From contig CALJHX010000018.1 in the NCBI GenBank assembly GCA_937770485.1, positions 1-64,000 on the forward strand: 64,000 nucleotides of DNA. The letters are read 5' to 3'. Both the position numbers and the translations under genes were made by a program. Below the pieces are notes generated by a model. That model ran no database searches, was not told where the DNA came from, and saw nothing but the letters and a program-made list of their open reading frames with translations. Positions 12,401 through 21,338 of this stretch are shown here, in pieces (the stretch's first letter is position 1; every line of letters begins with the position of its first letter). This stretch comes from an uncultured Verrucomicrobiae bacterium. Lineage in GTDB: Bacteria > Verrucomicrobiota > Verrucomicrobiia > Limisphaerales > UBA1096.

Positions 12401-13465
12401 GGATTCGCCGACACCATCGCCCTGCCCTCCGGCTTGGCCAAGGTCGGGCATTGGTATCGTGCACGTGTGCGGATGCTCGACGACACCAAGCGCTGGAGTC
12501 ACTGGTCCGAGCCGTTCGAGTTTCAGGCCGGCGAGCCAGACACGCTCGAGAACCTGAAGGCTCATCTGCTATTGACCGAGCTGATGTACAATGCGCCGGC
12601 TGGGCCGGGATTCGACTACCTCGAGTTTCACAATAACAGCGACACCACGACACTCGACCTTAGCGGCATGGCTCTCTCCGACGGCGTAAGGTTTGTCGTA
12701 CCGGCTGGCCTCACGCTGGCACCAGGGCAGTACGCACTCGTCATCGGCCATGACGAAGAGACGGCGTTTCGCGCACATTACCGCCTGACCAAAGAGACGA
12801 ACATCCTTGGCACTTACAGCGGCAAACTGGCTAATAACGGCGAGACGATCCAGGTGCGCTCGGCGATTGATGGTACGGTGTTGGTCACGCTCAACTACGA
12901 CGACGGAGACAACTGGCCGAAAGCAGCTGACGGCGACGGTCGGTCGCTGGTGCCTCTGGTGCTCGATCCGTTCAAGCAGGCACTTGGCGCATTAGACATC
13001 CCAATTAACTGGCAGCCAAGCTCGACGGATGGAGGCTCACCGGGCGAGGAGGATTTGCCTCCTCCTGCTGATGAAGACCAGGATGGCCTGCCGGACGATT
13101 GGGAACTCGCGCACGGCCTTAACCCTGCGGTCAATGATGCAGCGCTTGATTTCGACGGCGATGGCGCAAACAACGCTCACGAGTTTCTCGCCGGCACAAA
13201 CCCCAGCGACGCAACCAGCCGACTGGAGCTTGAACTGTCGATTGGACAAGCGGGCGAACTGCTGGCGGAGTTCACCATGCAGCCGAGCCGGCAATATTTT
13301 TTGGAAACAGCCGAGGCAGTTGATGGCGAGTGGGGGTCGATGCCCGGCGACGTGAATCAACCCATCCCTGGCGGTTTTGACGAAACGATTCGGATTCGCA
13401 TTGGAGGCCTGGAAACCAGCAAAAACCGGTTTTTCCGACTACGAGTAAAGCGTTTGGCGGAATAG
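9470..13465 (+). CDS. secreted CotH kinase / lamin-tail domain protein
   Basis: A 1331-residue exported protein starting at GTG 9470 with a short signal peptide (MTYRLFFLVTFASLTALAKG). The order of parts is as follows. A lamin-tail domain (about residues 22-130, with INEIHHDP and EFIELHNTG). A jelly-roll-like segment (about 165-330). An Ig-like segment (about 355-480). A CotH kinase-like domain (about 520-895, with YRARGGVWRY near 553 and PWDLDLTW near 769). A second lamin-tail domain (about 1032-1163). A calcium-binding repeat (DQDGLPDDWELAHGLNP near 1202). A C-terminal beta segment. CotH domains of spore coats phosphorylate proteins; substrate here is unknown. Its jelly-roll segment is shared with the protein at 14025, so the two are paralogues. 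Confidence 0.85.
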   Translation: MTYRLFFLVTFASLTALAKGAVIINEIHHDPDVKTELAEFIELHNTGTEPVDLSGWVIEDAVVFTFPDGSKIGGGGFVVVTHNPAQFKAKFGGSPLGPWLGKLDNDGERVELRNDNGQLVDRVRYRLGFPWPIVGDPPGYSIELIHPDLDNNDGHNWKPSVRGDVTTKASTLVAKGSSWKYFKGTKEASNPRTTWRKADFTESNWQTGRTPIGYGENFMKTTLGDMRNSYTAVYFRKKFTVKDAKKIGAMKLALQFDDGFNMWINGRHVASSNISTKEPRFSTSASSAIEEHSFVEFDLPSPGAYLVEGENILAIQAHNASKGGSSDFFIDVELKATVGPANRGPTPGARNSVFATEPLPRLAKVEHTPRQPKGGEAVVITTVPAVKNDGSEIYAEYQVVKPGSYVHIDESAYERNWIKLPMNDLGLEGDAEASDGVFSATVSKSVQQHRHLVRYRVSLKNAPGQVATAPYPGDLSPNFAYFCYNGVPSWSGKAKPSAKVVEYNNQALTRVPVYHLISKKPDVENSTWNEKYSGDNYKWNGTLVYDGEVYDHIRYRARGGVWRYAMGKNMWKFDFNRGHSFQARDHYGREYDTRWDKLNFSACIQQGNFQHRGEQGMFEAVGFKLFELTGVEAPKTHWVHFRIIDEAGETGATQHDGDFWGLYLAIEQMDGRFLDGHSLPDGNLYKMEGGTGELNNQGASAATDKSDLNSYLSRYQGNQSESWWRQNMDLPRYYSYRTVVEGIHHYDIGYGKNYFYYLNPKTQKWSTLPWDLDLTWASNMYGNGNDPFKGKVLSKPVFKMEYGNRAREILDLLFNNDEGESLIDEFAAMIDEPTGRLPSIVDADRAMWDYHPVMSSGKVNSSKAGKGRFYNKASSKNFPGMVKLMKNYVRTRRSFILNSAARDTKHPSQPTIEYGGNEGYPVNALRFRSSEFSDSSGKFAGMKWRLAEVSAPGAPPYDSANPRQYEINADWESNTLTGFADTIALPSGLAKVGHWYRARVRMLDDTKRWSHWSEPFEFQAGEPDTLENLKAHLLLTELMYNAPAGPGFDYLEFHNNSDTTTLDLSGMALSDGVRFVVPAGLTLAPGQYALVIGHDEETAFRAHYRLTKETNILGTYSGKLANNGETIQVRSAIDGTVLVTLNYDDGDNWPKAADGDGRSLVPLVLDPFKQALGALDIPINWQPSSTDGGSPGEEDLPPPADEDQDGLPDDWELAHGLNPAVNDAALDFDGDGANNAHEFLAGTNPSDATSRLELELSIGQAGELLAEFTMQPSRQYFLETAEAVDGEWGSMPGDVNQPIPGGFDETIRIRIGGLETSKNRFFRLRVKRLAE

Positions 13466-13527
13466 GATTTTGCCGCTAGTCTCCTCGCCCACATGGCTCG
13501 GTCTGGGTCAAGATTGGATTAATTTTT

Positions 13528-13947
13528 ATGGATATACAAGTAGCAGTGCTGTGTGATGCAGCCACGGATTATAAGGGCAAGTTGAACCTGCTAGGAACGT
13601 TCAACTCGGTTCACACACGGGATCTGCCGGCCAACTACCCGCAGTGCTCGATCGTGCTGCGGGTGGTGTTCAAGCTTGTGGAGGAGGGCTCGCACAAGCT
13701 CCGGATCAACTTTGTCGATGAGGACGGCAAGTTTGTCATGCCGAGCATCGAGTTGCCATTCGAGGTGAAGGTGCCGGAGAATGACAGTTTTGCGTACCGA
13801 AATTTTATTCTGAACATCCAGCGGTTGAAGTTCGAGAAGTTCGGCCAGCACGCCGTGGACATCGCGATCGACGGCAGGCAGGAGGCCAGCATTCCGCTGG
13901 AGGTGAAACAGATCCCCGGACAAGACAAGGATGATGCCGCCTCCTGA
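13528..13947 (+). CDS. conserved beta-sandwich protein, probably DUF6941 family
   Basis: A 139-residue soluble protein without a signal peptide. The start MDIQVAVLCDAATDYKGKLN followed by LLGTFNS resembles a small conserved family of unknown function that I recall as DUF6941. The pattern of alternating hydrophobic residues suggests a single Ig-like beta sandwich. It lies between the two giant lamin-tail genes, 62 bp after one and about 77 bp before the other, all on the same strand. That proximity does not by itself indicate a shared role. Function is unknown. Confidence 0.7.
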   Translation: MDIQVAVLCDAATDYKGKLNLLGTFNSVHTRDLPANYPQCSIVLRVVFKLVEEGSHKLRINFVDEDGKFVMPSIELPFEVKVPENDSFAYRNFILNIQRLKFEKFGQHAVDIAIDGRQEASIPLEVKQIPGQDKDDAAS

Positions 13948-14024
13948 GGTGGAGCCTTACAGAGAAGGTGAACGCCGCTCTTGGCCGGGCGAAAACGTCC
14001 GGCCGGAAAGGCAAACTTTACCAC

Positions 14025-17000
14025 ATGAATAAACGATTACTAAACTTGGCTGTGGCCTTGGCATCTTTAGCTGCCCCGCGCCTGGCCAACGGCATAGATC
14101 TCATCAAGTGGGGTGCTGTTTCCAACTACCATAAGGGCACTAAAGAGGCCTCCTCCCCGCGCACGGCCTGGACCGAGGTTGATTTTGAAAACTCCTCCTG
14201 GTCGCTCGGGAAGACACCGTTTTTCAACAACGAGAAAACCAACGGCGGCGGCTTGACGGACAAAGAGATCCGCCGGATCTACGACGAGATTTACAACACG
14301 GTCAAGGGCACGGTGAGCCTGAGTAAAGCCTGGGGAACCAACTGGATTAGCAAGCGGCGCGCGCCGGTGTTGAAACATCTCAAGGAGGTCAATTTCAACG
14401 CCTCCGATCAGGCCCCGGTCTTTAACCAGTTCGGCGGCACGGTGCCAGATGGGTTCCAGTTGAACATGACCTCCACCAATGGCAATATCTACTGCACCAC
14501 CGACAGTACCGATCCCCGGACACGCTTTACCGGCACCGTCTCGGCATCAGCCAAGCCGTATAACAAGGCCGGAGGGCTGTCCCTCTCCAACGGCGCCCAC
14601 ATCAAGGCCCGGTCGCTCAACGGCGGCACGTGGAGTGCATTAACCGAAGCCTCGTTCATGGTTGGGGATGGCAGCCCGCCGATTCGCATCACCGAACTCA
14701 TGTATAACCCACAGGGAGGAGATGCGTTCGAGTTCATCGAGTTAAAGAACATCGGCGACACTGAGGTTGAGTTGTCCGGCTTTTCGTTTGACGGCATCAC
14801 GTACCAGTTCGCCGAAGGCAGCACGCCTCTGGCTGCAGGCGCTTACCTGTTGCTTGTCAACGATGCTAATGTCACAGCATTCCGAGCGCGCCATCCCGGC
14901 GTGCGTCTGGATGGCCTTTACGATGGCAGCCTGTCGAACAAGGGCGAGCGTCTGGCCCTGCTCGATCAGAATGGGGAGACCGTGCTGTCGGTGGACTACG
15001 ACGACGGCGGCGCTTGGCCAAGCTCGCCTGACGGCGACGGCTACTCGCTCGTATTGAGCAACCCCTACGGCGATCCCGACTCGCCGGCCAACTGGCGCGC
15101 CAGCCAGGCCAAGGGCGGCACCCCCGGCCGGCCAAGCACAAGCGTCCCACAGCCGTTGGTTATCCTCAACGAGGTGCTTGCCGAGAATGTCGCCTCGGTA
15201 CAGAACGGTGTCACCTTCCCTGACTACGTGGAATTGAAGAACGTCGCCGGCACCGATGTGTATCTGCAAAACTGGAGCCTTAGCGACAACCCGGCCAAGC
15301 CCCGAAAGTTCAACTTCCCCGGTGGCACAGTGATCAAGTCCGACGGTTATCTCGTGGTCTGGCTAGATGGCGCCGGGGAGGCGCCGGGGCTGCACGCCGG
15401 ATTCGCGATGGACAACGACGGCGACACCATTGCGCTGTTCAACCCGGAAGGCCAACGCATCGACGTGCTGGGCTTCGGATTACAGGTCGCTGACCACTCG
15501 ATCGGGCGCGGCGGTAATGACGCTGTCTGGACTCTCAACCAGCCAACCCCCGGCAAGGCGAACAAATCCGCGCCCATCGCTAACCTGAATAACATTAAAC
15601 TTAACGAGTTTGTTGCTGCTGCGCCACCGGGTGGAGATGACTGGATCGAGTTGTACAACACGGACAGCAAGCCAGCCGAGTTGTTTGGCCTGATGTGGGA
15701 GGCCGGCTTGGCTAAGTTCACCTATCGCCGTCTCTCATTCATTGCGCCAGGCGGCTACGCGGTGCTCATTGCTGATGAGAGCCCGGGTGTTCGGCACCTC
15801 GACTTCAGGCTGCCCGCCGCCGGTGGTACTCTCCTGCTGCGCGGCCCCGACGGGGCAGAACTTGACGACTTGAGCTACCGCACGCAGGAGGACGGCGAGT
15901 CACGAGGTCGCTACCCTAACGGAACCGGCTCGTGGACCACGTTCACCACCACCATCAGCCCCGGCCAGGCCAACTACCTACCCAAGGACGATGGTCTGCA
16001 GCTCAACGAGATTCTTGCGGTCAACAACTCAGCCGTCATCGATCCGCTTGGCCGGACCAGCGACTGGATTGAAATTCGGAACAACTCCACTGCATCCATC
16101 GACCTCACCGGCATGACCCTGAGCATCGACCAAATCGAGCCGGGGCAGTGGAGCTTTCCCAACGGCGTCAAGCTCCGTGCCAAGGACCGCCTGCTGGTAT
16201 GGTGCAATGGCTCGCGCGACCCGGCGCTTGGCCCGGCGAACTACCTGAACACCGGCCGCTCGCTAAATGGCGCCTACGGCACGGTGTACCTGTTCAACGC
16301 CAGCGAACAGATTATCGACCGCGTGAATTACGGCTTCCAGGTGACCGACCGCTCCATCGGCCGCGACACCAACGGCAACTGGGAACTGCTCGACTCCCCC
16401 ACTCCCGGCAAGGAGAACAAGGGGGCAGCGTTACTGGCCTCCGCATCCAACATCGTCATCAACGAGTGGATGGCTAACGGCCGGGGCAGCGACTGGATCG
16501 AGTTGCACAATCCGTTGTCGCTGCCGTCGCGGCTGGACGGGCTTTTCCTGACCGACGACATCAACTCGGTCGGCCGCACCAAGTTTGAGATTCCGGAGCT
16601 GAACTTCATCGCCGCTGGTGGTTTCGTCAAGTGGATCGCCGACGCCGACTTGGCAAAGGGCGGTGACCATGTGAACTTCGGCCTGGCCAGTCTCGGCGAG
16701 CCGATAGCCCTCTACAGCAGGACAAGGCCAAATTTCACCCCGGCGCTGGTGGACAAAGTCGAGATTTCGCAGACGGCCCCCGGCGAATCAGAGGGACGAC
16801 TGCCCGACGGCGCCACACGCATCACGAAATTCCCGAGCACCCCCACTCCAGGAAAATCCAATCATCTTCCGTTGGAAAACGTGGTCATCAACGAGGTGCT
16901 CACCCACACCGATCCTCCTTTCGAGGATGCCATCGAGCTTAGAAACCTCTCCGACAGCCCTCTCGACATTGGCAACTGGTGGATCAGCAACTCGGAATCG

Positions 17001-18308
17001 AGACTGAAAAAATACAGGATTCCCGCCAATACCACGTTGACGGCTCGAGGCGTGATGGTCTTTTATGAGGCGCAGTTCAACCCGGCACCAGGAGCGGAAT
17101 ACAGCTTCGCGCTCAACTCCGCCCATGGCGACAATGTCATACTCTCCGAGGGGGACAGCTCAGGCAAACTGACCGGCTACCGCGCCATCATCGAGTTTGG
17201 TGCGGCGCAAAACGGCGTCTCGCTTGGCCGCCTGAAAACCAGCATCGGGGATCAGTTCACCGCCTTGGCCAAGCCGACATTCGGCGTGGACACCCCCTCC
17301 TCCGTGGCGGCCTTCCGTAAGGGCGACGGCGCGGCCAACGCCGCGGCCAGGATCGGACCAGTCGTGATTCACGAGATCATGTACCACCCAGCCCCTCTGC
17401 CTCTCGGCGCCGGCACGCCGGATGACGAGTTCATCGAACTGCACAACATCACCAACACGACCGTACCGCTGTACGACCCGTTGCACCCTGAGAACACGTG
17501 GCTGATTGATGGCGGCACAACGTTCGAGTTCCCGCCCGCCTTCCAGTTGCCACCTGACGGCTATGTGGTTTTAATCGAGTTCAACCCAGCAAAGTACCCG
17601 GAAAAAACCGCGAGCTTGGCCAAGCGCCACGGCATCCCGAAGAACGTACCTATCCTTGGCCCATTACGGGGTCAGTTGGCCAACAGAGGCGACACGGTGA
17701 GCCTCTATAAGCCGGATCCACCGCAGGGCTTGCAACAGGACGACGCCGGTTTCGTGCCGTACATTCTTATAGACCAAGTCTCCTTCAGCGACACCACACC
17801 TTGGCCAAGCGATACCGACGGCATCGGCGCCACGCTGCAACGCATTTCCGGCACAGCGTTCGCCAACGACCCGGTCAACTGGAAGGCCGCCGCGCCGAAT
17901 CCCGGCCGCGCCAATCGATCAACTGAAATCGCGGACACCGATGGCGACGGTATGCCGGATGAGTGGGAAACCGCCTTCGGACTCGATCCCTACAACAGCA
18001 ACGACACGGACACGGACAACGACGGCGACGGCTTGACCAACCTCAGCGAATACCTCGCCGGAACCGATCCCGGCGATGCGGCCAGTACTTTGCGTTTGAC
18101 CACCGTGAACTTGGTTAACAGCAAAATGAGTCTTGTTTTTGAGGCGTCACAAGGCCGGTTGATCGAAATCCAGTCCACCCCAGCGCTTGGCCAAGCGGCG
18201 TGGAAATCGGTGCTGGAGGTCGATGTAAAAAGTGACGGTTCACAGCAGGTCGAGGTTGACCTTCCGGCCGGCGAGGCCCACTTTTTCCGACTGCTCCTCG
18301 TGGAGTGA
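14025..18308 (+). CDS. secreted protein with seven lamin-tail domains
   Basis: A 1427-residue exported protein. ATG 14025 begins a clean signal peptide (MNKRLLNLAVALASLAAPRL); the upstream in-frame ATG at 13968 would add 19 hydrophilic residues. After a stub of the jelly-roll segment shared with the 9470 gene comes a chitobiase/hexosaminidase C-terminal-like segment (about residues 132-213, IYCTTDSTDPR). Seven lamin-tail domains then start near residues 219, 378, 523, 658, 810, 952 and 1112 (each of the form xINExxx...DWIELxN). A calcium-binding repeat (DTDGDGMPDEWETAFGLDP, near 1303) and a beta-rich tail follow. No CotH core is present although the segments that normally flank one are. Lamin-tail repeats suggest surface or matrix scaffolding. 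Confidence 0.82.
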   Translation: MNKRLLNLAVALASLAAPRLANGIDLIKWGAVSNYHKGTKEASSPRTAWTEVDFENSSWSLGKTPFFNNEKTNGGGLTDKEIRRIYDEIYNTVKGTVSLSKAWGTNWISKRRAPVLKHLKEVNFNASDQAPVFNQFGGTVPDGFQLNMTSTNGNIYCTTDSTDPRTRFTGTVSASAKPYNKAGGLSLSNGAHIKARSLNGGTWSALTEASFMVGDGSPPIRITELMYNPQGGDAFEFIELKNIGDTEVELSGFSFDGITYQFAEGSTPLAAGAYLLLVNDANVTAFRARHPGVRLDGLYDGSLSNKGERLALLDQNGETVLSVDYDDGGAWPSSPDGDGYSLVLSNPYGDPDSPANWRASQAKGGTPGRPSTSVPQPLVILNEVLAENVASVQNGVTFPDYVELKNVAGTDVYLQNWSLSDNPAKPRKFNFPGGTVIKSDGYLVVWLDGAGEAPGLHAGFAMDNDGDTIALFNPEGQRIDVLGFGLQVADHSIGRGGNDAVWTLNQPTPGKANKSAPIANLNNIKLNEFVAAAPPGGDDWIELYNTDSKPAELFGLMWEAGLAKFTYRRLSFIAPGGYAVLIADESPGVRHLDFRLPAAGGTLLLRGPDGAELDDLSYRTQEDGESRGRYPNGTGSWTTFTTTISPGQANYLPKDDGLQLNEILAVNNSAVIDPLGRTSDWIEIRNNSTASIDLTGMTLSIDQIEPGQWSFPNGVKLRAKDRLLVWCNGSRDPALGPANYLNTGRSLNGAYGTVYLFNASEQIIDRVNYGFQVTDRSIGRDTNGNWELLDSPTPGKENKGAALLASASNIVINEWMANGRGSDWIELHNPLSLPSRLDGLFLTDDINSVGRTKFEIPELNFIAAGGFVKWIADADLAKGGDHVNFGLASLGEPIALYSRTRPNFTPALVDKVEISQTAPGESEGRLPDGATRITKFPSTPTPGKSNHLPLENVVINEVLTHTDPPFEDAIELRNLSDSPLDIGNWWISNSESRLKKYRIPANTTLTARGVMVFYEAQFNPAPGAEYSFALNSAHGDNVILSEGDSSGKLTGYRAIIEFGAAQNGVSLGRLKTSIGDQFTALAKPTFGVDTPSSVAAFRKGDGAANAAARIGPVVIHEIMYHPAPLPLGAGTPDDEFIELHNITNTTVPLYDPLHPENTWLIDGGTTFEFPPAFQLPPDGYVVLIEFNPAKYPEKTASLAKRHGIPKNVPILGPLRGQLANRGDTVSLYKPDPPQGLQQDDAGFVPYILIDQVSFSDTTPWPSDTDGIGATLQRISGTAFANDPVNWKAAAPNPGRANRSTEIADTDGDGMPDEWETAFGLDPYNSNDTDTDNDGDGLTNLSEYLAGTDPGDAASTLRLTTVNLVNSKMSLVFEASQGRLIEIQSTPALGQAAWKSVLEVDVKSDGSQQVEVDLPAGEAHFFRLLLVE

Positions 18309-18313
18309 CCCGA

Positions 18314-20176
18314 ATGGAAAGCGCGCTCACCAACGCCACCAGCCAGACCAATTTCACCACAATCGACTGGTTGATCGTGGTGGTGTATCTGCTACTCTCG
18401 GTTGGCATTGCCTTTTTCGTCAAGCGCTACGCCGGCAACATGACAAACTTCGTCAGCGCCGGGCGCGCGGTGGGCACGTGGCTGGGGGTTGCCACGCTGA
18501 CCGGCACCGAGATGGGGCTGATCACGGTGATGTACAGCGCCCAAAAAGGGTTCACAGCCGGCTTCGCGGCGTTTCACATCGGGGTTATCGCCGGCGTGGT
18601 GGCGTTAATCATCGGCCTGACCGGCTTCATCGTCGTGCGACTGCGCGAGCACAAGGTGCTGACGATCCCCGAGTATTACGAGAAACGTTACGGCCGCCGC
18701 ACTCGCATCCTCGGCGGCATCATGCTGGCGTTTGGTGGACTGCTGAACATGGGCCTGTTTCTCAAGGTGGGCGCGATGTTCATCGTCGGCATTACCGGCA
18801 TGGACCCCGACGGCAACGCTCTCAAAGTGGTGATGGTTGTGTTGCTGGCGCTGGTGCTCGTCTACACGGTCATCGGCGGGATGATCTCGGTGGTGATCAC
18901 CGACTACATCCAGTTTGTCATCCTGTCGATCGGCCTTCTCGTCGCCGGTTGGCTCGCGATAGAGAGTGTCGGCTGGGATAATCTTTTCGAGACGGTCCGC
19001 ACCCACAAGGGCGAGGCCGGCTTCAACCCTGTCGCAGCCGACAGCAGTTTTGGCTTTGAATATGTCGCATGGATGTTTTTCCTCGGCATCGTGAACTGCG
19101 CGCTGTGGCCCACCGCCGTCGCCCGCGCACTGGCCATGGAGAGCACCGCCTCGCTCAAACAGCAGTACACATGGTCGTCCATCTCGTTCGCCATCCGGAT
19201 GATCATCCCGAACTTACTCGGCGTCTGCGCGTTCGTATTCGTGATAACCAAGGCGCCGGACTTGCAGCAACTTTTCTCTCCGGCAGACGCCGATGTCGAG
19301 GCGGTGAACAATCTTTACGCCATGCCGATCTTCCTCGGGCGCATCCTGCCGGCGGGGCTGATCGGGCTGATCACCGCCGCGATGATTGCCGCCTTCATGT
19401 CCACGCACGACAGCTATCTGCTTTGCTGGAGCACAGTGATCACGCAGGACATCATCGCGCCGCTGTTCAAGGAGCGACTCGACAACCCGACCCGAATCAA
19501 GATCACCCGCATTCTCATCGTGCTGATCGGGCTGTACATTCTTTACTGGGGCCTATTCTACACCGGCGAGGAGGATATTTGGGATTATATGGCCGTGACC
19601 GGCGCGATCTATTTTACCGGCGCATTTTCGCTGCTCTTCGGCGGGCTGTACTGGCACCGGGCCAGCTCGACCGGTGCAGTGCTGGCGCTGCTCGTCGGCG
19701 TCACGGCGGTGTTTGGCCTTGGCCCGGTGCAGGACTACGTTCACACATACATCCCGGGCAGCATCGCCGAGCGCAACATCACCACCACCGACGATGAGAC
19801 GATCGAGTTTGAGGCGTTCAATGAACCGGATGAGATTGCGGAATCCTCTTACCGGGACATGGTCGTTGATCTTGTGATGACACCATTCGAGCAGGCCAAG
19901 CCGTGGAACCGCAACGGACTGGAAGGATGGACCGCCGTGGTGCGAAGCCAAACCGGCCAAGAGCAAAAGGTCGAGGTCGCCTCAAGCTGGGCGGGTGAGG
20001 CGACGGCCAGCGCTTGGCCAAGTTTTGAGCCGAAGGCCGGTGACACGGTGTCGTTCTATAAGCCGCTTTCAGGTGCTCGGGTCGGGTTGATGACCATCGG
20101 CTTCACGCTATTTGTTTTCATCCTCGGTTCACTGATAGTCCCGGATCGCAAACAAAAGGAGGCCGCCAATGAGTGA
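18314..20176 (+). CDS. sodium:solute symporter with C-terminal soluble insert
   Basis: An SSS-family transporter of 620 residues with about 13 hydrophobic segments. Family features include the first helix (IDWLIVVVYLLLSVGIAFFV), the NFVSAGRAVGTWLGVATL segment, and TDYIQFVI in the middle. Unusual is a hydrophilic stretch of about 115 residues (about 475-590) between the penultimate helix and a final helix (VGLMTIGFTLFVFILGSLIV). GGAG at 18302 lies 8 bases before ATG 18314, which decides the start over the GTG at 18305. It overlaps the end of the giant lamin-tail gene's neighbourhood closely and overlaps the next gene by 8 bp. The substrate cannot be assigned; sugars, amino acids and organic acids are all possible in this family. 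Confidence 0.85.
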   Translation: MESALTNATSQTNFTTIDWLIVVVYLLLSVGIAFFVKRYAGNMTNFVSAGRAVGTWLGVATLTGTEMGLITVMYSAQKGFTAGFAAFHIGVIAGVVALIIGLTGFIVVRLREHKVLTIPEYYEKRYGRRTRILGGIMLAFGGLLNMGLFLKVGAMFIVGITGMDPDGNALKVVMVVLLALVLVYTVIGGMISVVITDYIQFVILSIGLLVAGWLAIESVGWDNLFETVRTHKGEAGFNPVAADSSFGFEYVAWMFFLGIVNCALWPTAVARALAMESTASLKQQYTWSSISFAIRMIIPNLLGVCAFVFVITKAPDLQQLFSPADADVEAVNNLYAMPIFLGRILPAGLIGLITAAMIAAFMSTHDSYLLCWSTVITQDIIAPLFKERLDNPTRIKITRILIVLIGLYILYWGLFYTGEEDIWDYMAVTGAIYFTGAFSLLFGGLYWHRASSTGAVLALLVGVTAVFGLGPVQDYVHTYIPGSIAERNITTTDDETIEFEAFNEPDEIAESSYRDMVVDLVMTPFEQAKPWNRNGLEGWTAVVRSQTGQEQKVEVASSWAGEATASAWPSFEPKAGDTVSFYKPLSGARVGLMTIGFTLFVFILGSLIVPDRKQKEAANE

Positions 20177-20522
20177 CGAACCCATTCCGCCCACCGATTT
20201 GGCCCCACCTCCGGTGATGCCGCCTCCCGTCGTGACTCCCGCGCCGTTGCCGCCGCCCAAGTCGGTCACGCCCGCATGGGTATTCACCCTGCTCAAGACC
20301 GTGCTCGCTGTGCTTGTTATTACGCTGGTCACAGCCGGGATGATCCTCCTACACAGGGAAACCGGCTGGGAAGGCATCTGGAAAGTAACCCTGATCGGCA
20401 CCTGCGGCCTATTCGCGATTCTATCCGTGCTGGTCATCGTCGGCGGCGCGCTCGACGTCCGCAAACTGCTCCGCCGCCTCCGCGAAAGGGAGGCCTCCGG
20501 TGAAGCCGATTCCGGCGACTGA
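20169..20522 (+). CDS. small proline-rich membrane protein
   Basis: A 117-residue protein with a Pro-rich N-terminal third (PPPVVTPAPLPPPK and similar), then two hydrophobic helices (about residues 38-60 and 73-93), then a basic tail (KLLRRLRERE). It overlaps the upstream symporter gene by 8 bp, so translation is probably coupled and it may be an accessory subunit. I do not recognise a family. Confidence 0.6.
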   Translation: MSDEPIPPTDLAPPPVMPPPVVTPAPLPPPKSVTPAWVFTLLKTVLAVLVITLVTAGMILLHRETGWEGIWKVTLIGTCGLFAILSVLVIVGGALDVRKLLRRLREREASGEADSGD

Positions 20523-20576
20523 CCACTCTTTTGTTTTTACATCAGCCCAATCGGAGCTAACTTTTCACGCACACGA

Positions 20577-20912
20577 ATGGAATTGACCATCGAAACATTC
20601 CGCCAGGAGATCGACGTAGCGATGTTGTCCTACGACCGCCATGTTGTCTGCGTCTTCAAAACGCCGGACGACTGCCTCGAGGCGATCGAGAGGCTAATGC
20701 TCAAAGCGATCAAGGCCTACGAAAACCGCGCCAATGGCATGCGCCACGGCATCGCGCTCGACAAGGAGATTACCATCATGCTCAGCCAGGGCGAGAGCGC
20801 TGCGCCGCTCTGCGGCATTTACTTCAACCTCCACTCGCCTTACAGACGTGAGGACGGCGGACGCAACATCACGCAAACCGGGGCCAAGGCGGAAGCCAAC
20901 CCGCCAAACTGA
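20577..20912 (+). CDS. hypothetical protein
   Basis: A 111-residue soluble protein (starts MELTIETFRQEIDVAMLSYD) with predicted alpha/beta character and no signal peptide or known motif that I recognise. It starts with ATG 54 bp after the small membrane protein and ends 6 bp before the convergent lipoprotein gene. The coding frame is supported by the clear start and stop and by codon use similar to its neighbours. Confidence 0.55.
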   Translation: MELTIETFRQEIDVAMLSYDRHVVCVFKTPDDCLEAIERLMLKAIKAYENRANGMRHGIALDKEITIMLSQGESAAPLCGIYFNLHSPYRREDGGRNITQTGAKAEANPPN

Positions 20913-20918
20913 CGCCGC

Positions 20919-21239
20919 TCACTTCAGCTTGGCCTCATCGCCCTTCCAAATCTGTCCTTTGACAATATCCGCCACAGCGTAAGTATCCCACGCCGGGCCG
21001 GACACGCGCACTTGGCCCACCTTTTTCCCAAGCCGATAGATGGCAAATTGCTGGCCAACCACCGGCAGTCCCTGCAGTCCAAAATCGAGCACCACAAAGT
21101 TGAGCCGGGCATTCGTGCGCACCACCTTGCCCTTCACGCGGAACGCCACCGGGGTGACCATCGTCCCGCCGCCCGACTTGCGCGGAAGGGCGCATCCCGC
21201 CAGACCAAGCACTGCGACCACTATCACCCACTTCAGCAC
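20919..21239 (-). CDS. small putative lipoprotein
   Basis: About 106 residues starting at a GTG at 21239. The N-terminus is a lipoprotein signal (LKWVIVVAVLGLAGC, lipobox LAGC) followed by a basic linker and an SH3-like or OB-like beta domain (FRVKGKVVRTNARLNFVVLD, then GQQFAIYRLGKKVGQVRVSG). The same frame remains open far upstream, but that part is antisense to cutC and lacks protein-like character, so I place the start at the lipobox peptide. It is convergent with the gene before it and divergent from cutC. Probably anchored in a membrane; function is unknown. Confidence 0.6.
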   Translation of the reverse strand: MLKWVIVVAVLGLAGCALPRKSGGGTMVTPVAFRVKGKVVRTNARLNFVVLDFGLQGLPVVGQQFAIYRLGKKVGQVRVSGPAWDTYAVADIVKGQIWKGDEAKLK

Positions 21240-21338
21240 CGCCGCAGGATAACGCCTGCCACGGCGTGTACCATGAAAAACAGTTCCGCCTTCGCGTTGG
21301 CCAAGCGCCCTGTTATGCTTAACCAAGCGAAACGAACC

